A stretch of DNA of 48,905 nt. Origin: Streptomyces sp. NRRL WC-3618. Lineage in GTDB: Bacteria > Actinomycetota > Actinomycetes > Streptomycetales > Streptomycetaceae. Where the stretch lies: contig NZ_LGDW01000469.1 in the NCBI RefSeq assembly GCF_001280005.1, positions 1 to 48,905 on the forward strand, in the 5' to 3' direction. A model generated the notes under the pieces. It saw nothing but the letters and a program-made list of their open reading frames with translations, did not search any database and was not told the DNA's origin. Positions 16,278 to 24,669 of the stretch are shown here, in pieces (the first letter of the stretch is position 1; each line of letters starts with the position of its first letter). A program made the position numbers and the translations under genes.

Positions 16278-17343
16278 TTTCCCCCGATCCCCAGGTGGAG
16301 TAGAGGCGTACGCGGACGAAGTAGTTGCGGCCCTTCACGAGCCGGACCCTGACCTGGGCGCTGTGCGGAGCGCCGCCGTCGTCCCCGGCGCAGAGGTAAC
16401 GCGGTTCGCCGTCGATCTCCTCGAAGACCGCGACGACCGTGTCGCTCTCCCCGAAGGTGCCCACGGTGTAGTCGCGGGTCTCCGGCGGCGCGATGCCGAA
16501 GTCGGCCTGCTCGCCCGCGCCGAGGCGCAGTGGAGCGGACCGGAACGGCACGAGTTCGGCCGGCGCGCGTGTGCCCGTCGGCGGATACCAGCGCAGCACG
16601 AGCTCTTTGTCGGCCGGGGAGAGGGTCCCCGGCGGCCGTACCCCGGACCGGAACTGCTCCGGTTCGAGGATCAGCCCCGCCGAGAACGGATACTCCATGA
16701 TCGACAGCGGGTCCCAGACGGAGCCGTTGACCTCGTCCGGGTCGAGCTTGCGCAGGACGTTGACGTACGTCCTGTCGCGGCCCCAGAAGTTCGGCGGCCC
16801 CGCCAGGTCGTCGTACACCGCCTCGTCGTCCCAGTGGATGCCGGCGAAGGGGCTCTGGTGCTCGTGCAGCAGGCCCAGGGCGTGCCCGATCTCGTGCAGG
16901 GCCGTCGCGCGCTCCCCGGGCGCGGTCAGATCCCAGCCGAAATTCATCGTGCGCCGCCCCAGGCCCACCGAGAGTGCGTCCCGCCCGACCGTGGAGTACG
17001 AACCGTCACCGGTCTGGAACCCGATGCGCAGTTCTGCCTCCGAGCGGTCGCGCACCTCGACGAAGGAGAGCCCGATCCCCAGGCCGAGCCACTCCCCGAA
17101 ACAGTCGCGGACGACATCGCGCTGTGCCTCGGCGCCGACCCACGACTCCCACCGCGTCTCCCCCGTCCCCGGGAGGGGGATGACCGAGCCGTCGCCGTCC
17201 CGGTCGAAGAAGTAGTAGTGGAGCACGGTGCCGTTCACCCACTTCAGACGCCCCGCCAGGAGCGCGCTGAGCCGCTCGGCCGGCAACCCCGGTGGAAACG
17301 TGGGGGCCGGCTGCTGCGGGAGTGAGCAGAACCGTGCGTTCAT
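16258..17343 (-). CDS. Astacin-like zinc metalloprotease (M12A-type) without signal peptide
   Basis: 361 residues from ATG 17343; a GTG at 17370 would add nine residues and neither has a clear ribosome site. The catalytic zinc motif is complete: ALHEIGHALGLLHEHQSP (HExxHxxGxxH), and a Met-turn SIMEYPFS follows, both as in astacins. A C-terminal beta-rich domain (LRLGAGEQADFGI through YFVRVRLYSTWGSG) resembles a pre-peptidase C-terminal domain. No signal peptide or pro-region is evident, unusual for a family that is normally secreted. It is divergent from a LAL-type regulator across a 10-bp inverted repeat and lies next to the CHAT/S8 locus. Confidence 0.85.
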   Translation of the reverse strand: MNARFCSLPQQPAPTFPPGLPAERLSALLAGRLKWVNGTVLHYYFFDRDGDGSVIPLPGTGETRWESWVGAEAQRDVVRDCFGEWLGLGIGLSFVEVRDRSEAELRIGFQTGDGSYSTVGRDALSVGLGRRTMNFGWDLTAPGERATALHEIGHALGLLHEHQSPFAGIHWDDEAVYDDLAGPPNFWGRDRTYVNVLRKLDPDEVNGSVWDPLSIMEYPFSAGLILEPEQFRSGVRPPGTLSPADKELVLRWYPPTGTRAPAELVPFRSAPLRLGAGEQADFGIAPPETRDYTVGTFGESDTVVAVFEEIDGEPRYLCAGDDGGAPHSAQVRVRLVKGRNYFVRVRLYSTWGSGETAVMCW

Positions 17344-17387
17344 GGGAAACAGGTTGCGGCCCAAGGGCACTCGGGCGCCTGAGTCGG

Positions 17388-17426
17388 GGGCTACTCAAGT
17401 CACCCTGTATCAAAGCTGAGTAGCCC
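17388..17426. promoter_or_regulatory. Perfect 10-bp inverted repeat, likely operator
   Basis: GGGCTACTCA (17388-17397) and TGAGTAGCCC (17417-17426) are exact complements 19 bp apart in the 96-bp gap between the divergent metalloprotease and LuxR-type regulator genes. Position and symmetry fit a binding site for the adjacent regulator, controlling both genes. Confidence 0.6.
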
Positions 17427-17439
17427 TGCTCTTGTTCAT

Positions 17440-19311
17440 GTGATGACTTCGCTACGGGACGCCGAGACCCTGGAACTGCCCTGGCCGTTCACCGGCCGGG
17501 ACCTCGAACTGGAGCTGGTCCGACGGTCGTTGGCGGCCGAACGGCACGGCGTCGTGGTGACGGGGCCCTCCGGGCACGGCAAGACCCGTCTTGTCACGGA
17601 GGCCGTCCGGGGCACAGACTGCGTGAAGGTGACCGGCACGCCGGAGACCCGGGGTATCGCCTTCGCCGCGTTCGCCCACGTCTTCCCGGAGCCGGTCTCC
17701 CTGCACCGCGCGTTCCAACTCCTCACGGGCGTACGGACTCTGCTGGTCGACGACGCCCATCTGCTCGACGACTCCTCGGCCGCCCTGGTCCACCAGCTCG
17801 CGGTGCACGGACGGACCCGGCTGCTCGTCGTGGCGACGGACGGCGCCCCCGCACCCGGTGCGGTGTCCCGGCTGTGGACCGGTGAGGTGCTGCCGCGGCT
17901 CGCCCTGGAGCCGCTGCCCATCGAGGACACCGCCCAGCTGATCCAGGTGGGCGCCGGCGGCCCGGTCGAGACGCTCACCGCACGCCGCCTGCACCACCTC
18001 TGCCAGGGTGACCTGCGGTTGCTGCGCGACCTGCTCGGAGCGGTGCGTGAACGCGGCGAACTCACCCTGGACGCGGACGAGTTGATGTGGCGCGGACCCG
18101 TGCCCGTGACAGCGGCGGTACGGGAACGGGCCGGGCAGGCCCTGCACCGGGCCCGCGCCGAGGAGCGGGACGCGCTGGAACGCCTGGCGTTCAGCGAACC
18201 GCTCCCGCTGGGCCTCGCCGACGTCGACCTGGGCGCGCTGGAGGCCCTTGAAGCCGACGGTCTGATCCGCGTCGACGCCCAGTCCGAAGTGCGCCTCGCC
18301 CACCCCCTGCACGGCCCCGTCCTGCGCGCGGGCGCCGGGCAGCTCCGGGCCCGGCGACTGGCCCGTCCCCGGGCCGAGTGCGCGTCGGCCCTGGACAGGG
18401 AGCGCGCGGAACTCGCGGAGCGGATCGAGCGCGCCGACGTCCAGGAACCGGCGGGCCCCGTCGGAGACTGGCTGACGGCCGAGAGCGCGGCCTCGCACCC
18501 CGCCGTACCGGCCGACTACGCGACCGTGCGAGCCCGCTTCGCCCGACTGCGCGGAGAACTGCGCGAGGCCCTGTCCTGGGCCAGGGAAGGCCTCCGGGGC
18601 ACACCGGACGACCCCTCTTGCCGTACGGAACTGGCTCTGGCCGCAGCCCAGTTGAGCGAGGCCGCCACCGTCGGCGAGGCCCTCGCCGGCCACGCTTCCC
18701 CCGGGCGGGCGACCACCTGGCTCCGGTCGGCGCACGGTGACGTCACCGGCGTGCTGGAACCGACCGCCGACTCCGCGGACGGGGAGGGCGAGGCATACGT
18801 CCTCTACGACGCCGTACGCCTCGGGGCTCCGCACCTGGTCGCGGAGCGGCTCGCCCAACTGCCCGGCGAGAAGGCCGAACCCCTGGCCCGGCACGCCGAC
18901 GCGCTCGTCCGCCAGGACGGCCCGGCACTGGACCGCGCCGCCGAACTCCTGGAGCGACGGGGCCTGTTGCTCTTCGCCGCCGAAGCACACGCCCAGGCTG
19001 TCCCGGCACACCGCGACCCACGCGCCGCCCGCAGATCCCGCTCCCGCGCGATGACCCTGGCCCGCCGCTGCCAGGGCGCCCGCACCCCGGCCCTGTCCGG
19101 CCTCGTCCTCGGCGAACTCACCGTCCGCCAGCGCCAGATCGTCACCCTGGCCGCGGCGGGCCTGAGCAACCGCCAGATCGCGGACCGCCTGACCCTGTCC
19201 ATCCGCACGGTCGGCAACCACCTGTACAGCGCGTACACCCGCCTCGGCGCGAACGACCGGGGCGCACTGCCGTGGCTACTGGAGGAGGCGCCGACCGGGC
19301 GGTCGGCGTGA
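17440..19311 (+). CDS. LAL-type LuxR-family transcriptional regulator
   Basis: 623 residues (GTG 17440 or ATG 17443; no ribosome site visible, so a leaderless or very short leader mRNA is possible). N-terminal AAA-like ATPase domain with Walker A GPSGHGKTR and Walker B TLLVDDAHLLDDSS, a long helical middle, and a C-terminal LuxR helix-turn-helix ([18 protein letters not shown], then LSIRTVGNHLYSAYTRLGA). LAL regulators are usually about 900 residues, so this is a short member. Divergent from the metalloprotease. Its 3' end has been duplicated downstream. Confidence 0.9.
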   Translation: MMTSLRDAETLELPWPFTGRDLELELVRRSLAAERHGVVVTGPSGHGKTRLVTEAVRGTDCVKVTGTPETRGIAFAAFAHVFPEPVSLHRAFQLLTGVRTLLVDDAHLLDDSSAALVHQLAVHGRTRLLVVATDGAPAPGAVSRLWTGEVLPRLALEPLPIEDTAQLIQVGAGGPVETLTARRLHHLCQGDLRLLRDLLGAVRERGELTLDADELMWRGPVPVTAAVRERAGQALHRARAEERDALERLAFSEPLPLGLADVDLGALEALEADGLIRVDAQSEVRLAHPLHGPVLRAGAGQLRARRLARPRAECASALDRERAELAERIERADVQEPAGPVGDWLTAESAASHPAVPADYATVRARFARLRGELREALSWAREGLRGTPDDPSCRTELALAAAQLSEAATVGEALAGHASPGRATTWLRSAHGDVTGVLEPTADSADGEGEAYVLYDAVRLGAPHLVAERLAQLPGEKAEPLARHADALVRQDGPALDRAAELLERRGLLLFAAEAHAQAVPAHRDPRAARRSRSRAMTLARRCQGARTPALSGLVLGELTVRQRQIVTLAAAGLSNRQIADRLTLSIRTVGNHLYSAYTRLGANDRGALPWLLEEAPTGRSA

Positions 19312-19640
19312 TCGCCGGTTTGGAGGCGGGGTGCGTGCCCGCCGTTTCGTGGCTTGGCCGACGTTGTCCGTCCGCCTGGTGGCGCGAGCGCTGAGGGTGC
19401 CCGTCCGGGCGTCTGGCGTTGTGTTCCCGGCGGGGGGTCGGTGGAGGGCGTTCGACGCTGCGGGGGGCTGGGAAGTGCGGGTGCCGGGGGGCCAGGTCCG
19501 GCTGTTGACCGGCGCGCTGCCGTGGCTGCTGGGGGAGGCGTCGGCCGGGCGGTCGGTGTGATCGCCGGTTTGGGGGCTGTGGAGCGTTCCACGCTGCGGC
19601 GCCTGAGAAGTGCCGGTGCGCTGCCGTAGCTGCGGCAATG
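19261..19640 (+). repeat. Degenerate tandem copies of the regulator gene's 3' end
   Basis: The last ~50 bp of the LAL gene plus the following bases (19261-19327) recur at 19511-19577 with about 90 percent identity, including the codons for ALPWLLxEAxxGRS and the stop. A third, shorter and more degenerate copy (GCGCTGCCGTAGCTGC) is near 19617-19632, and GTGGAG...GAAGTGC repeats around 19441 and 19579. An open frame of 76 codons (19331-19561) ends in the copied tail but has no helix-turn-helix, so it is read as a non-functional remnant. This fills the 437-bp gap to the CHAT gene; nothing else is seen in it. Confidence 0.7.
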
Positions 19641-19748
19641 CCCGTCACCCACCCCACGCAGGCGCGGAAGCCGCCCGATGCACTGAGCCTCACCGCGTGC
19701 TCCGCGCCGTGCGTCTGACCGCCGTCAGGGGACGGGGGAGCGGCAGGT

Positions 19749-22355
19749 TCAGGCGGAGCCGAACGCCGAGAACGCCCACCCCGTTGCCTGGTGTGTCGCG
19801 TCGCCGGGTAGTGCCGTGCGGGCGTCGCGCAGGGCCTCCGCCAGGGAGAGGCCCCCGCTGAGGCCCTTGTGGAGGGCCAGCATCAGCGGGACGACGGCCG
19901 CGTCGTTGACCGGTGCGCTGCTCGCCACCACGCCCGCCGTGCCCAGCGGCAGCAACGCCGTGACCAGGCCGAGGAGTTCGTCCGCGCCCACCGTCGCGAG
20001 GCGGCCGGTGTCGCAGCTGGAGAGGATGATCCGGTAGGGGCTGCGACCGAGGCGTTCGAAGTCGTGCACGATCAGCGGGCCGTCGGCCATCCGCAGCGAC
20101 GAGAAGAGCGGACTGTCCGCCCGGAAGGTGCCGTGGGCCGCGATATGGGCCAGCGCGGCCCCGTCGAGCGCGTCCAGCACCGCCGGTACCCGCGCGCCCT
20201 CGTGTTCGAGGACCGTCGGTCTCCCGTACCGGTCGGCCAGGTCGGGTACCTCCGCCCCGCCGCTCGCCAGACCCGGCCCACGGACCAGGACGTGCCGGCC
20301 ACCTGGCGGGGGCCCGGTCTCCTGGGCGCGCAGCCAACTGCTCGCCGACGGGGACACGCTCAGCACCCGCTCCCGGAGGGACGGAAGCAGGGCCCAGGGG
20401 ACTCGGTGCAGCCTTCCCGGCGGAACCACGACCACCGGGCCGCGGCCCAGGTGCGGCACGGCCGCGCCCAGCAGCAGTTCCTCGAGACGACGCCCCGACG
20501 CCTCCAGCAACGGCAGCCTGCCCTCCGCCCCCGGATGCGCGAGCCGCCGCAGCCCGGCCTGCACATGCTCGGCCTCGATCACCGCGTCCGAGAGCAGCCC
20601 CGCCTCGAACCGGCGCACCCGCCCCTCGCCGCACAGCAGCACCTGCACCCGGCCGTCGACGACCGCGATCTCGATCAACCGCGCACCGCGGCCCAGGCGT
20701 TCCAGCAGCCGAGCGGGGTCGAAGCGGCGTTCGGCGCCGGGGGACTCGCCGCGCATGTGGAGGGTGCGGGAGCGCACCTCCCGTTCCAGGCGCCGCTGTT
20801 CCCGCTCCAGCGCGGGCACCGGACGGCCGTCGATCCGGGCCTCCTCCGCCCGGGCGGCGATCTCCCGGAAGGCGGTCAGGCTCTGGACGAGCGCCGGATC
20901 GTCGGGCGGCCGGGCGGGCGGCGCCGACAGAACCGTGGCCCGCCACCGCTCGCTCCACACCAGCAGCCGCCGCGGCCCACCGGAGACCAGGGTCGCCCGC
21001 TGTGCCAGGGCGGCCAGTTCGGCACCCTGCGCGGTGGCCCGCGCGCGCAGCTCCGACGCGCCGAGCGTCATCCGGTGGTCGTCCAGCACGGCGAGCCCGC
21101 GTCGGCACGCCTCCAGCACGCCCCGCCCCGACCCGGCCGCCTCCGCACGCAGCGCCTGCGCCGCCCACCCCGTCATCCGGGCCAGCGGCGGACCGACGCG
21201 CCGACTGCGGGCGGCGACCCGCAGATGCTTCTCCGCGTCCTCCCGCCAGCCCAGCGCGAGCGCGATCCGCCCCGCGAGCAGCGAGGCCTCGGGCGCCGCC
21301 GGTGACCCGAAGGCGGCGAGCCGGTCGGCGAGCGCCGCCGCGTCCGCGACGAGCCGCCCCGACGTCCGCCCGGTCGCGACCCGCGCCTCGATCAGCACCA
21401 GCCGGGCGTGCGCCTCCCACCAACTGCGCCGCTGCCCGGCGAACAGGCGTACGGCGACGGCCGCGCGGGCGATCGCGGTGTGCGGATCGTCCGCGAGCCG
21501 GGCGGCCTTCGCCGCGGTCAGCAGCAGCTCCGCCTTGCGGGTGCTCTGGCCGCCGATGCCGTCGAGCACGCCGAGCGCCGCGTCGGCCTCCGCGACCGCC
21601 TCCGGGGCGAGCCCGGCGGCCATCAGCACCTCGCAGCGCCGGATGTAGAACATGAAGATCGGCGTGCCCAGCCGGTCGTACCGCTCCGCCGCCTCGTCGA
21701 ACAGGCGCAGCGCCGCCGGGATGTCACCCGCCCGGTACGCGGCCAGCGCCCGGCTCTCGACGACGTCGGCCTTGTCGTGCTCCTGGCCGGTGGTGTCCCA
21801 CATCTGCTCGGCGGCCGTGAAGTCGGCGTCGGCCCGCTCGGGGCGCCCGAGCGCCAGATGCACGGTCGCCCGCAGGGTCAGCGCCCGCGCCGTCCAGATG
21901 ACGTCGTCCGCCTGCCGCAGCACCGGAATGGCCCGCCGTACGTCGTCCAGCGCCTCGCGGTGATGCCCGAGCACCCACCACGCGTACGCCCGCCGGTACA
22001 GCACGCGCGCGCGTGTGTGGCCGGTACCCCGGTCGACGCCCTGCTCGAAGGCCTCCAAACCCTGCCGGGTACGGCCCGCGTGCACCAGCGCCACGCCGAG
22101 CGTGCCGAGGACGTCCGCCTCACGCTCCGCCGACCCGGCGTCGGCCGCGAGATCGCGGGCGCGCCGCAGATGACGCAGGGCGAGGCGCATGTCGCCGAAG
22201 TCCCGCTGCCACAGGCCGATCACCTGATGGGCGACGGAGGCGTGCAACGGCGTCGGATCGTTGCCGAGGACGTTCTCCGCGCGCGCGAGGGCGTCCTTGG
22301 GGCGGGCGAACACCATCGGAAGTAGTTCGAGAACCGTGTCGCTTCCCGCAGTCAC
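19749..22355 (-). CDS. TPR-CHAT caspase-like protease
   Basis: 868 residues (GTG 22355; ATG 22316 is an alternative). Residues ~20-430 are helical TPR-like repeats (for example ADVLGTLGVALVHAGRTRQGLEAF). The C-terminal ~300 residues are a CHAT peptidase domain: PGRLHRVPWALLP, the catalytic His741 in LAHIAAHGTFRADSP, and the catalytic Cys781 in IILSSCDTGR, ending with TALLPLGTAGVVAS. No signal peptide, so cytoplasmic. CHAT proteases act after Arg/Lys-type sites when activated by partners, as in gasdermin and Craspase systems. It is divergent from the S8 protease/sigma/acidic-protein operon, which suggests one functional module. Confidence 0.92.
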   Translation of the reverse strand: MTAGSDTVLELLPMVFARPKDALARAENVLGNDPTPLHASVAHQVIGLWQRDFGDMRLALRHLRRARDLAADAGSAEREADVLGTLGVALVHAGRTRQGLEAFEQGVDRGTGHTRARVLYRRAYAWWVLGHHREALDDVRRAIPVLRQADDVIWTARALTLRATVHLALGRPERADADFTAAEQMWDTTGQEHDKADVVESRALAAYRAGDIPAALRLFDEAAERYDRLGTPIFMFYIRRCEVLMAAGLAPEAVAEADAALGVLDGIGGQSTRKAELLLTAAKAARLADDPHTAIARAAVAVRLFAGQRRSWWEAHARLVLIEARVATGRTSGRLVADAAALADRLAAFGSPAAPEASLLAGRIALALGWREDAEKHLRVAARSRRVGPPLARMTGWAAQALRAEAAGSGRGVLEACRRGLAVLDDHRMTLGASELRARATAQGAELAALAQRATLVSGGPRRLLVWSERWRATVLSAPPARPPDDPALVQSLTAFREIAARAEEARIDGRPVPALEREQRRLEREVRSRTLHMRGESPGAERRFDPARLLERLGRGARLIEIAVVDGRVQVLLCGEGRVRRFEAGLLSDAVIEAEHVQAGLRRLAHPGAEGRLPLLEASGRRLEELLLGAAVPHLGRGPVVVVPPGRLHRVPWALLPSLRERVLSVSPSASSWLRAQETGPPPGGRHVLVRGPGLASGGAEVPDLADRYGRPTVLEHEGARVPAVLDALDGAALAHIAAHGTFRADSPLFSSLRMADGPLIVHDFERLGRSPYRIILSSCDTGRLATVGADELLGLVTALLPLGTAGVVASSAPVNDAAVVPLMLALHKGLSGGLSLAEALRDARTALPGDATHQATGWAFSAFGSA

Positions 22356-22540
22356 CCAACGGATGGTAGTGCTCCGGACCCTCCGTCACACAGGTTTGGT
22401 CGTGGATAACCCGCTGTCCTTCGCCGAGCGATCCCATGTATCAACAAGCGTGCCCGGCACGTGTATCACGCGAGGGCCCGACGGCTCTCCATAGAGGCAC
22501 CAGAGGCAACACGGGATCGGTTCAAGGGGGAGGACATTCC
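22356..22540. promoter_or_regulatory. Divergent promoter region of the CHAT and S8 genes
   Basis: 185 bp between the divergent starts. An octamer-like direct repeat, ATGTATCA (about 22437-22444) and GTGTATCA (about 22461-22468), lies in the part closer to the S8 gene and could be a binding site. I see no convincing consensus -35/-10 pair. Confidence 0.3.
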
Positions 22541-23983
22541 ATGGCACCTCAGCGTTTCCAGGAGCAGTTCGACCAGATCCAGCGTTCCATGCCCGGCGTG
22601 GAGCTGGCCATGGGGCCGGACGACGCGGCCGAGTTCATCTACGAGAAGGGTGTGGTCCTGGCCCGCGACGGCGAGGAGGCGCGGATCGTAGAGGACACCG
22701 TGCGCGCGCACTTCACCACGTTCGCCGGCCTGACCGCCGACGAGGTGCGCCGGGAGAGCCCGGAGACCAACCGGTCGGGCATCACCCGCATCCGGGTCGG
22801 CGACCCCGGGGAGGGCGGCCCGCGCGGCGACCGCGCGGTGGCGGGCGCCCTGCGCGCGCTCAGGCAGACGGAGGGCAACGCGGGGCGGCGCCTGGTCAGC
22901 CGTAACCACGTGGTGCACATCGCGCCCGTCAACGCCTGTCCCGGTGACGAGCCGGTTCCCGTCCCGTTCGCGGCGGGGCCCAACCCGGCGGTGGCCGAGA
23001 GCGGCTACGACGCGGACAACGCCGTCGGCGTCCTGGTCATCGACACCGGTCTCATGCACGACTACGCGTCCTACCCGGCGATGGCCCACGTCCAGGGCGA
23101 CACCCAGGTCGACGAGTGCGACGGCGACGGCGTGCTCCACCAGTACGCGGGACACGGCACGTTCATCTCGGGGCTCGTCGCGGCCGTCGCCCCCAACACG
23201 AACGTCGTCTCCCGCAACACGCTCAACGACGCCGGCGCGATCCTGGAGTCCGAGTTCGGCGACAAGCTCTTCGAGGCTGTCGAGCGCGACGGCTGGCCGG
23301 CCATCATCAGTCTCTCCGCCGGCACCTCGAACGGCAGCACGGAAGGCCTGCTCGGTCTCGCCGCGTTCATGGAGGCCCTGCGCGACCAGCCGGGCACCCT
23401 GCTGGTCGCCGCCGCCGGCAACAACGCCAGCGCGACCCCCTTCTGGCCCGCCGCCTACGCCGGCAAGCCCGAGTACGCCCAGTCCGTGATCTCCGTCGGC
23501 GCCCTGCGCAGCGACGGCGAGTTCGGCGCCTGCTTCACCAACCATGGTTCGTGGGTGAAGGTCTACGCCCCCGGCGAGCGTCTCACCGGCGCCCTGACCG
23601 GCTTCGACGCACCGGTGCCGTACGTCTACCAGCACAGCACCTACGCCACCTGCCGCTACCACTTCACCTACGCCTGCACCTGCCAGTCCCCGGAGCACCT
23701 CGGCGTGCTCTCGGGGGACCACGAGACCAGCTCGGGCACCCCGGACCAGGTGATGTTCGAGGGGTTCGCCCAGTGGAGCGGCACCTCCTTCGCCACCCCG
23801 GTGGTCGCGGCGCTGATCGCCGCCCACATGACCGCCCACAAGGAGACCGACCCACGCGCCGCCAGGCAGCAACTCCTCGCGGCGAACACCGAGTTCGCCG
23901 AGGTCCGGGGCGCGGTCGTACCCGCGCTGATCCCGCCCACCTGGAGCCCGGTGCCGGTCGTGAACACCCCGCCCGCCCGATGA
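22541..23983 (+). CDS. S8 (subtilisin-like) serine peptidase, apparently cytoplasmic
   Basis: 480 residues from ATG 22541, preceded by a strong GGGGGAGG site. Residues 1-~155 are an N-terminal domain of unknown type with no signal peptide. The catalytic core is complete: Asp168 in VLVIDTG, His205 in YAGHGTFISG, the oxyanion Asn294 in VAAAGNN and Ser416 in WSGTSFATPVVAAL. A Cys-rich insert (CRYHFTYACTCQSPEHL) lies between the Asn and Ser motifs. Most S8 enzymes are secreted, so the lack of an export signal suggests an intracellular, regulated role. Followed after 32 bp by a sigma factor and an acidic protein; divergent from the CHAT protease. Confidence 0.92.
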   Translation: MAPQRFQEQFDQIQRSMPGVELAMGPDDAAEFIYEKGVVLARDGEEARIVEDTVRAHFTTFAGLTADEVRRESPETNRSGITRIRVGDPGEGGPRGDRAVAGALRALRQTEGNAGRRLVSRNHVVHIAPVNACPGDEPVPVPFAAGPNPAVAESGYDADNAVGVLVIDTGLMHDYASYPAMAHVQGDTQVDECDGDGVLHQYAGHGTFISGLVAAVAPNTNVVSRNTLNDAGAILESEFGDKLFEAVERDGWPAIISLSAGTSNGSTEGLLGLAAFMEALRDQPGTLLVAAAGNNASATPFWPAAYAGKPEYAQSVISVGALRSDGEFGACFTNHGSWVKVYAPGERLTGALTGFDAPVPYVYQHSTYATCRYHFTYACTCQSPEHLGVLSGDHETSSGTPDQVMFEGFAQWSGTSFATPVVAALIAAHMTAHKETDPRAARQQLLAANTEFAEVRGAVVPALIPPTWSPVPVVNTPPAR

Positions 23984-24015
23984 GGTCAACAGGCCTCCAC
24001 AAAAGGACAAAACGA

Positions 24016-24669
24016 GTGAGGACCATGCGCAGGACGAGTGGAGCACCCCCTTCCACGGCGTACGATGACTGGCCGTACACGAGGGGTGGGGACGTGGACC
24101 GAGCTGCGGTCGGCGCGTTGGTCCAGTCCGCCGTCGACGGTGACGCCGCGGGCTGGAAAGCGCTGGTGGAAGGGCTGAGCCCGCTGGTGTGGTCGGTGGC
24201 ACGTGCCCACCGGCTGTCCGACGCGGACGCCCGCGAGGTGTACTCGACCGTGTGGTTCCGCTTCGCCCAGCACCTGGGCCGTATCCGTGAGCCGGAGAAG
24301 GCGGGCTCGTGGCTCGCCAGCACCGCCCGGCACGAGTGCCTCAAGGTCATCAAGAGCGCGCACCGGATGACACCGACGGACGACGCCCAGCTGCTCGACC
24401 GGATGAGTGACGACCGTACGCCCGAGCAGTGGGTGATCGAGTCCGAGGACGCCTCCATGGAGGCGGAGCGCATCCGGACGTTATGGCAGGAGTTCGAGGA
24501 ACTCGGCGCCCGGTGCAGGCAGTTGCTGCGCATCCTGATGTCCACGCCGCCGCCGAGCTACCAGGAGATCTCGGTCGGCCTCGGCATCGCCGTCGGCAGC
24601 ATCGGCCCCCTGCGCCAGCGCTGCCTGCGTCGGCTGCGGGTGCGGCTCGCCGCCCGGGGGGTGCGATGA
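24016..24669 (+). CDS. Sigma-70 family RNA polymerase sigma factor
   Basis: 217 residues from GTG 24016 (AAAAGGACA upstream); GTG 24094 with AGGGGTGGGG upstream is a credible alternative that removes 26 residues. Region 2 appears as VDGDAAGWKALVEGLSPLVW, SDADAREVYSTVWFRFAQHL and GSWLASTARHECLKVIKS; region 4 as ARCRQLLRILMSTPPPSYQE with SIGPLRQRCLRRLR. It resembles the ECF group found beside proteases and CHAT proteins in streptomycetes. Its stop overlaps the start of the acidic protein (ATGA), a usual arrangement for a sigma factor and its modulator. Confidence 0.9.
   Translation: MRTMRRTSGAPPSTAYDDWPYTRGGDVDRAAVGALVQSAVDGDAAGWKALVEGLSPLVWSVARAHRLSDADAREVYSTVWFRFAQHLGRIREPEKAGSWLASTARHECLKVIKSAHRMTPTDDAQLLDRMSDDRTPEQWVIESEDASMEAERIRTLWQEFEELGARCRQLLRILMSTPPPSYQEISVGLGIAVGSIGPLRQRCLRRLRVRLAARGVR

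Noticed and set aside
19331..19561. A separate small gene of 76 codons after the LAL regulator.
   Set aside because: Its C-terminus is a copy of the regulator tail and the rest has no coding signal or helix-turn-helix, so it is treated as part of the degenerate repeats.
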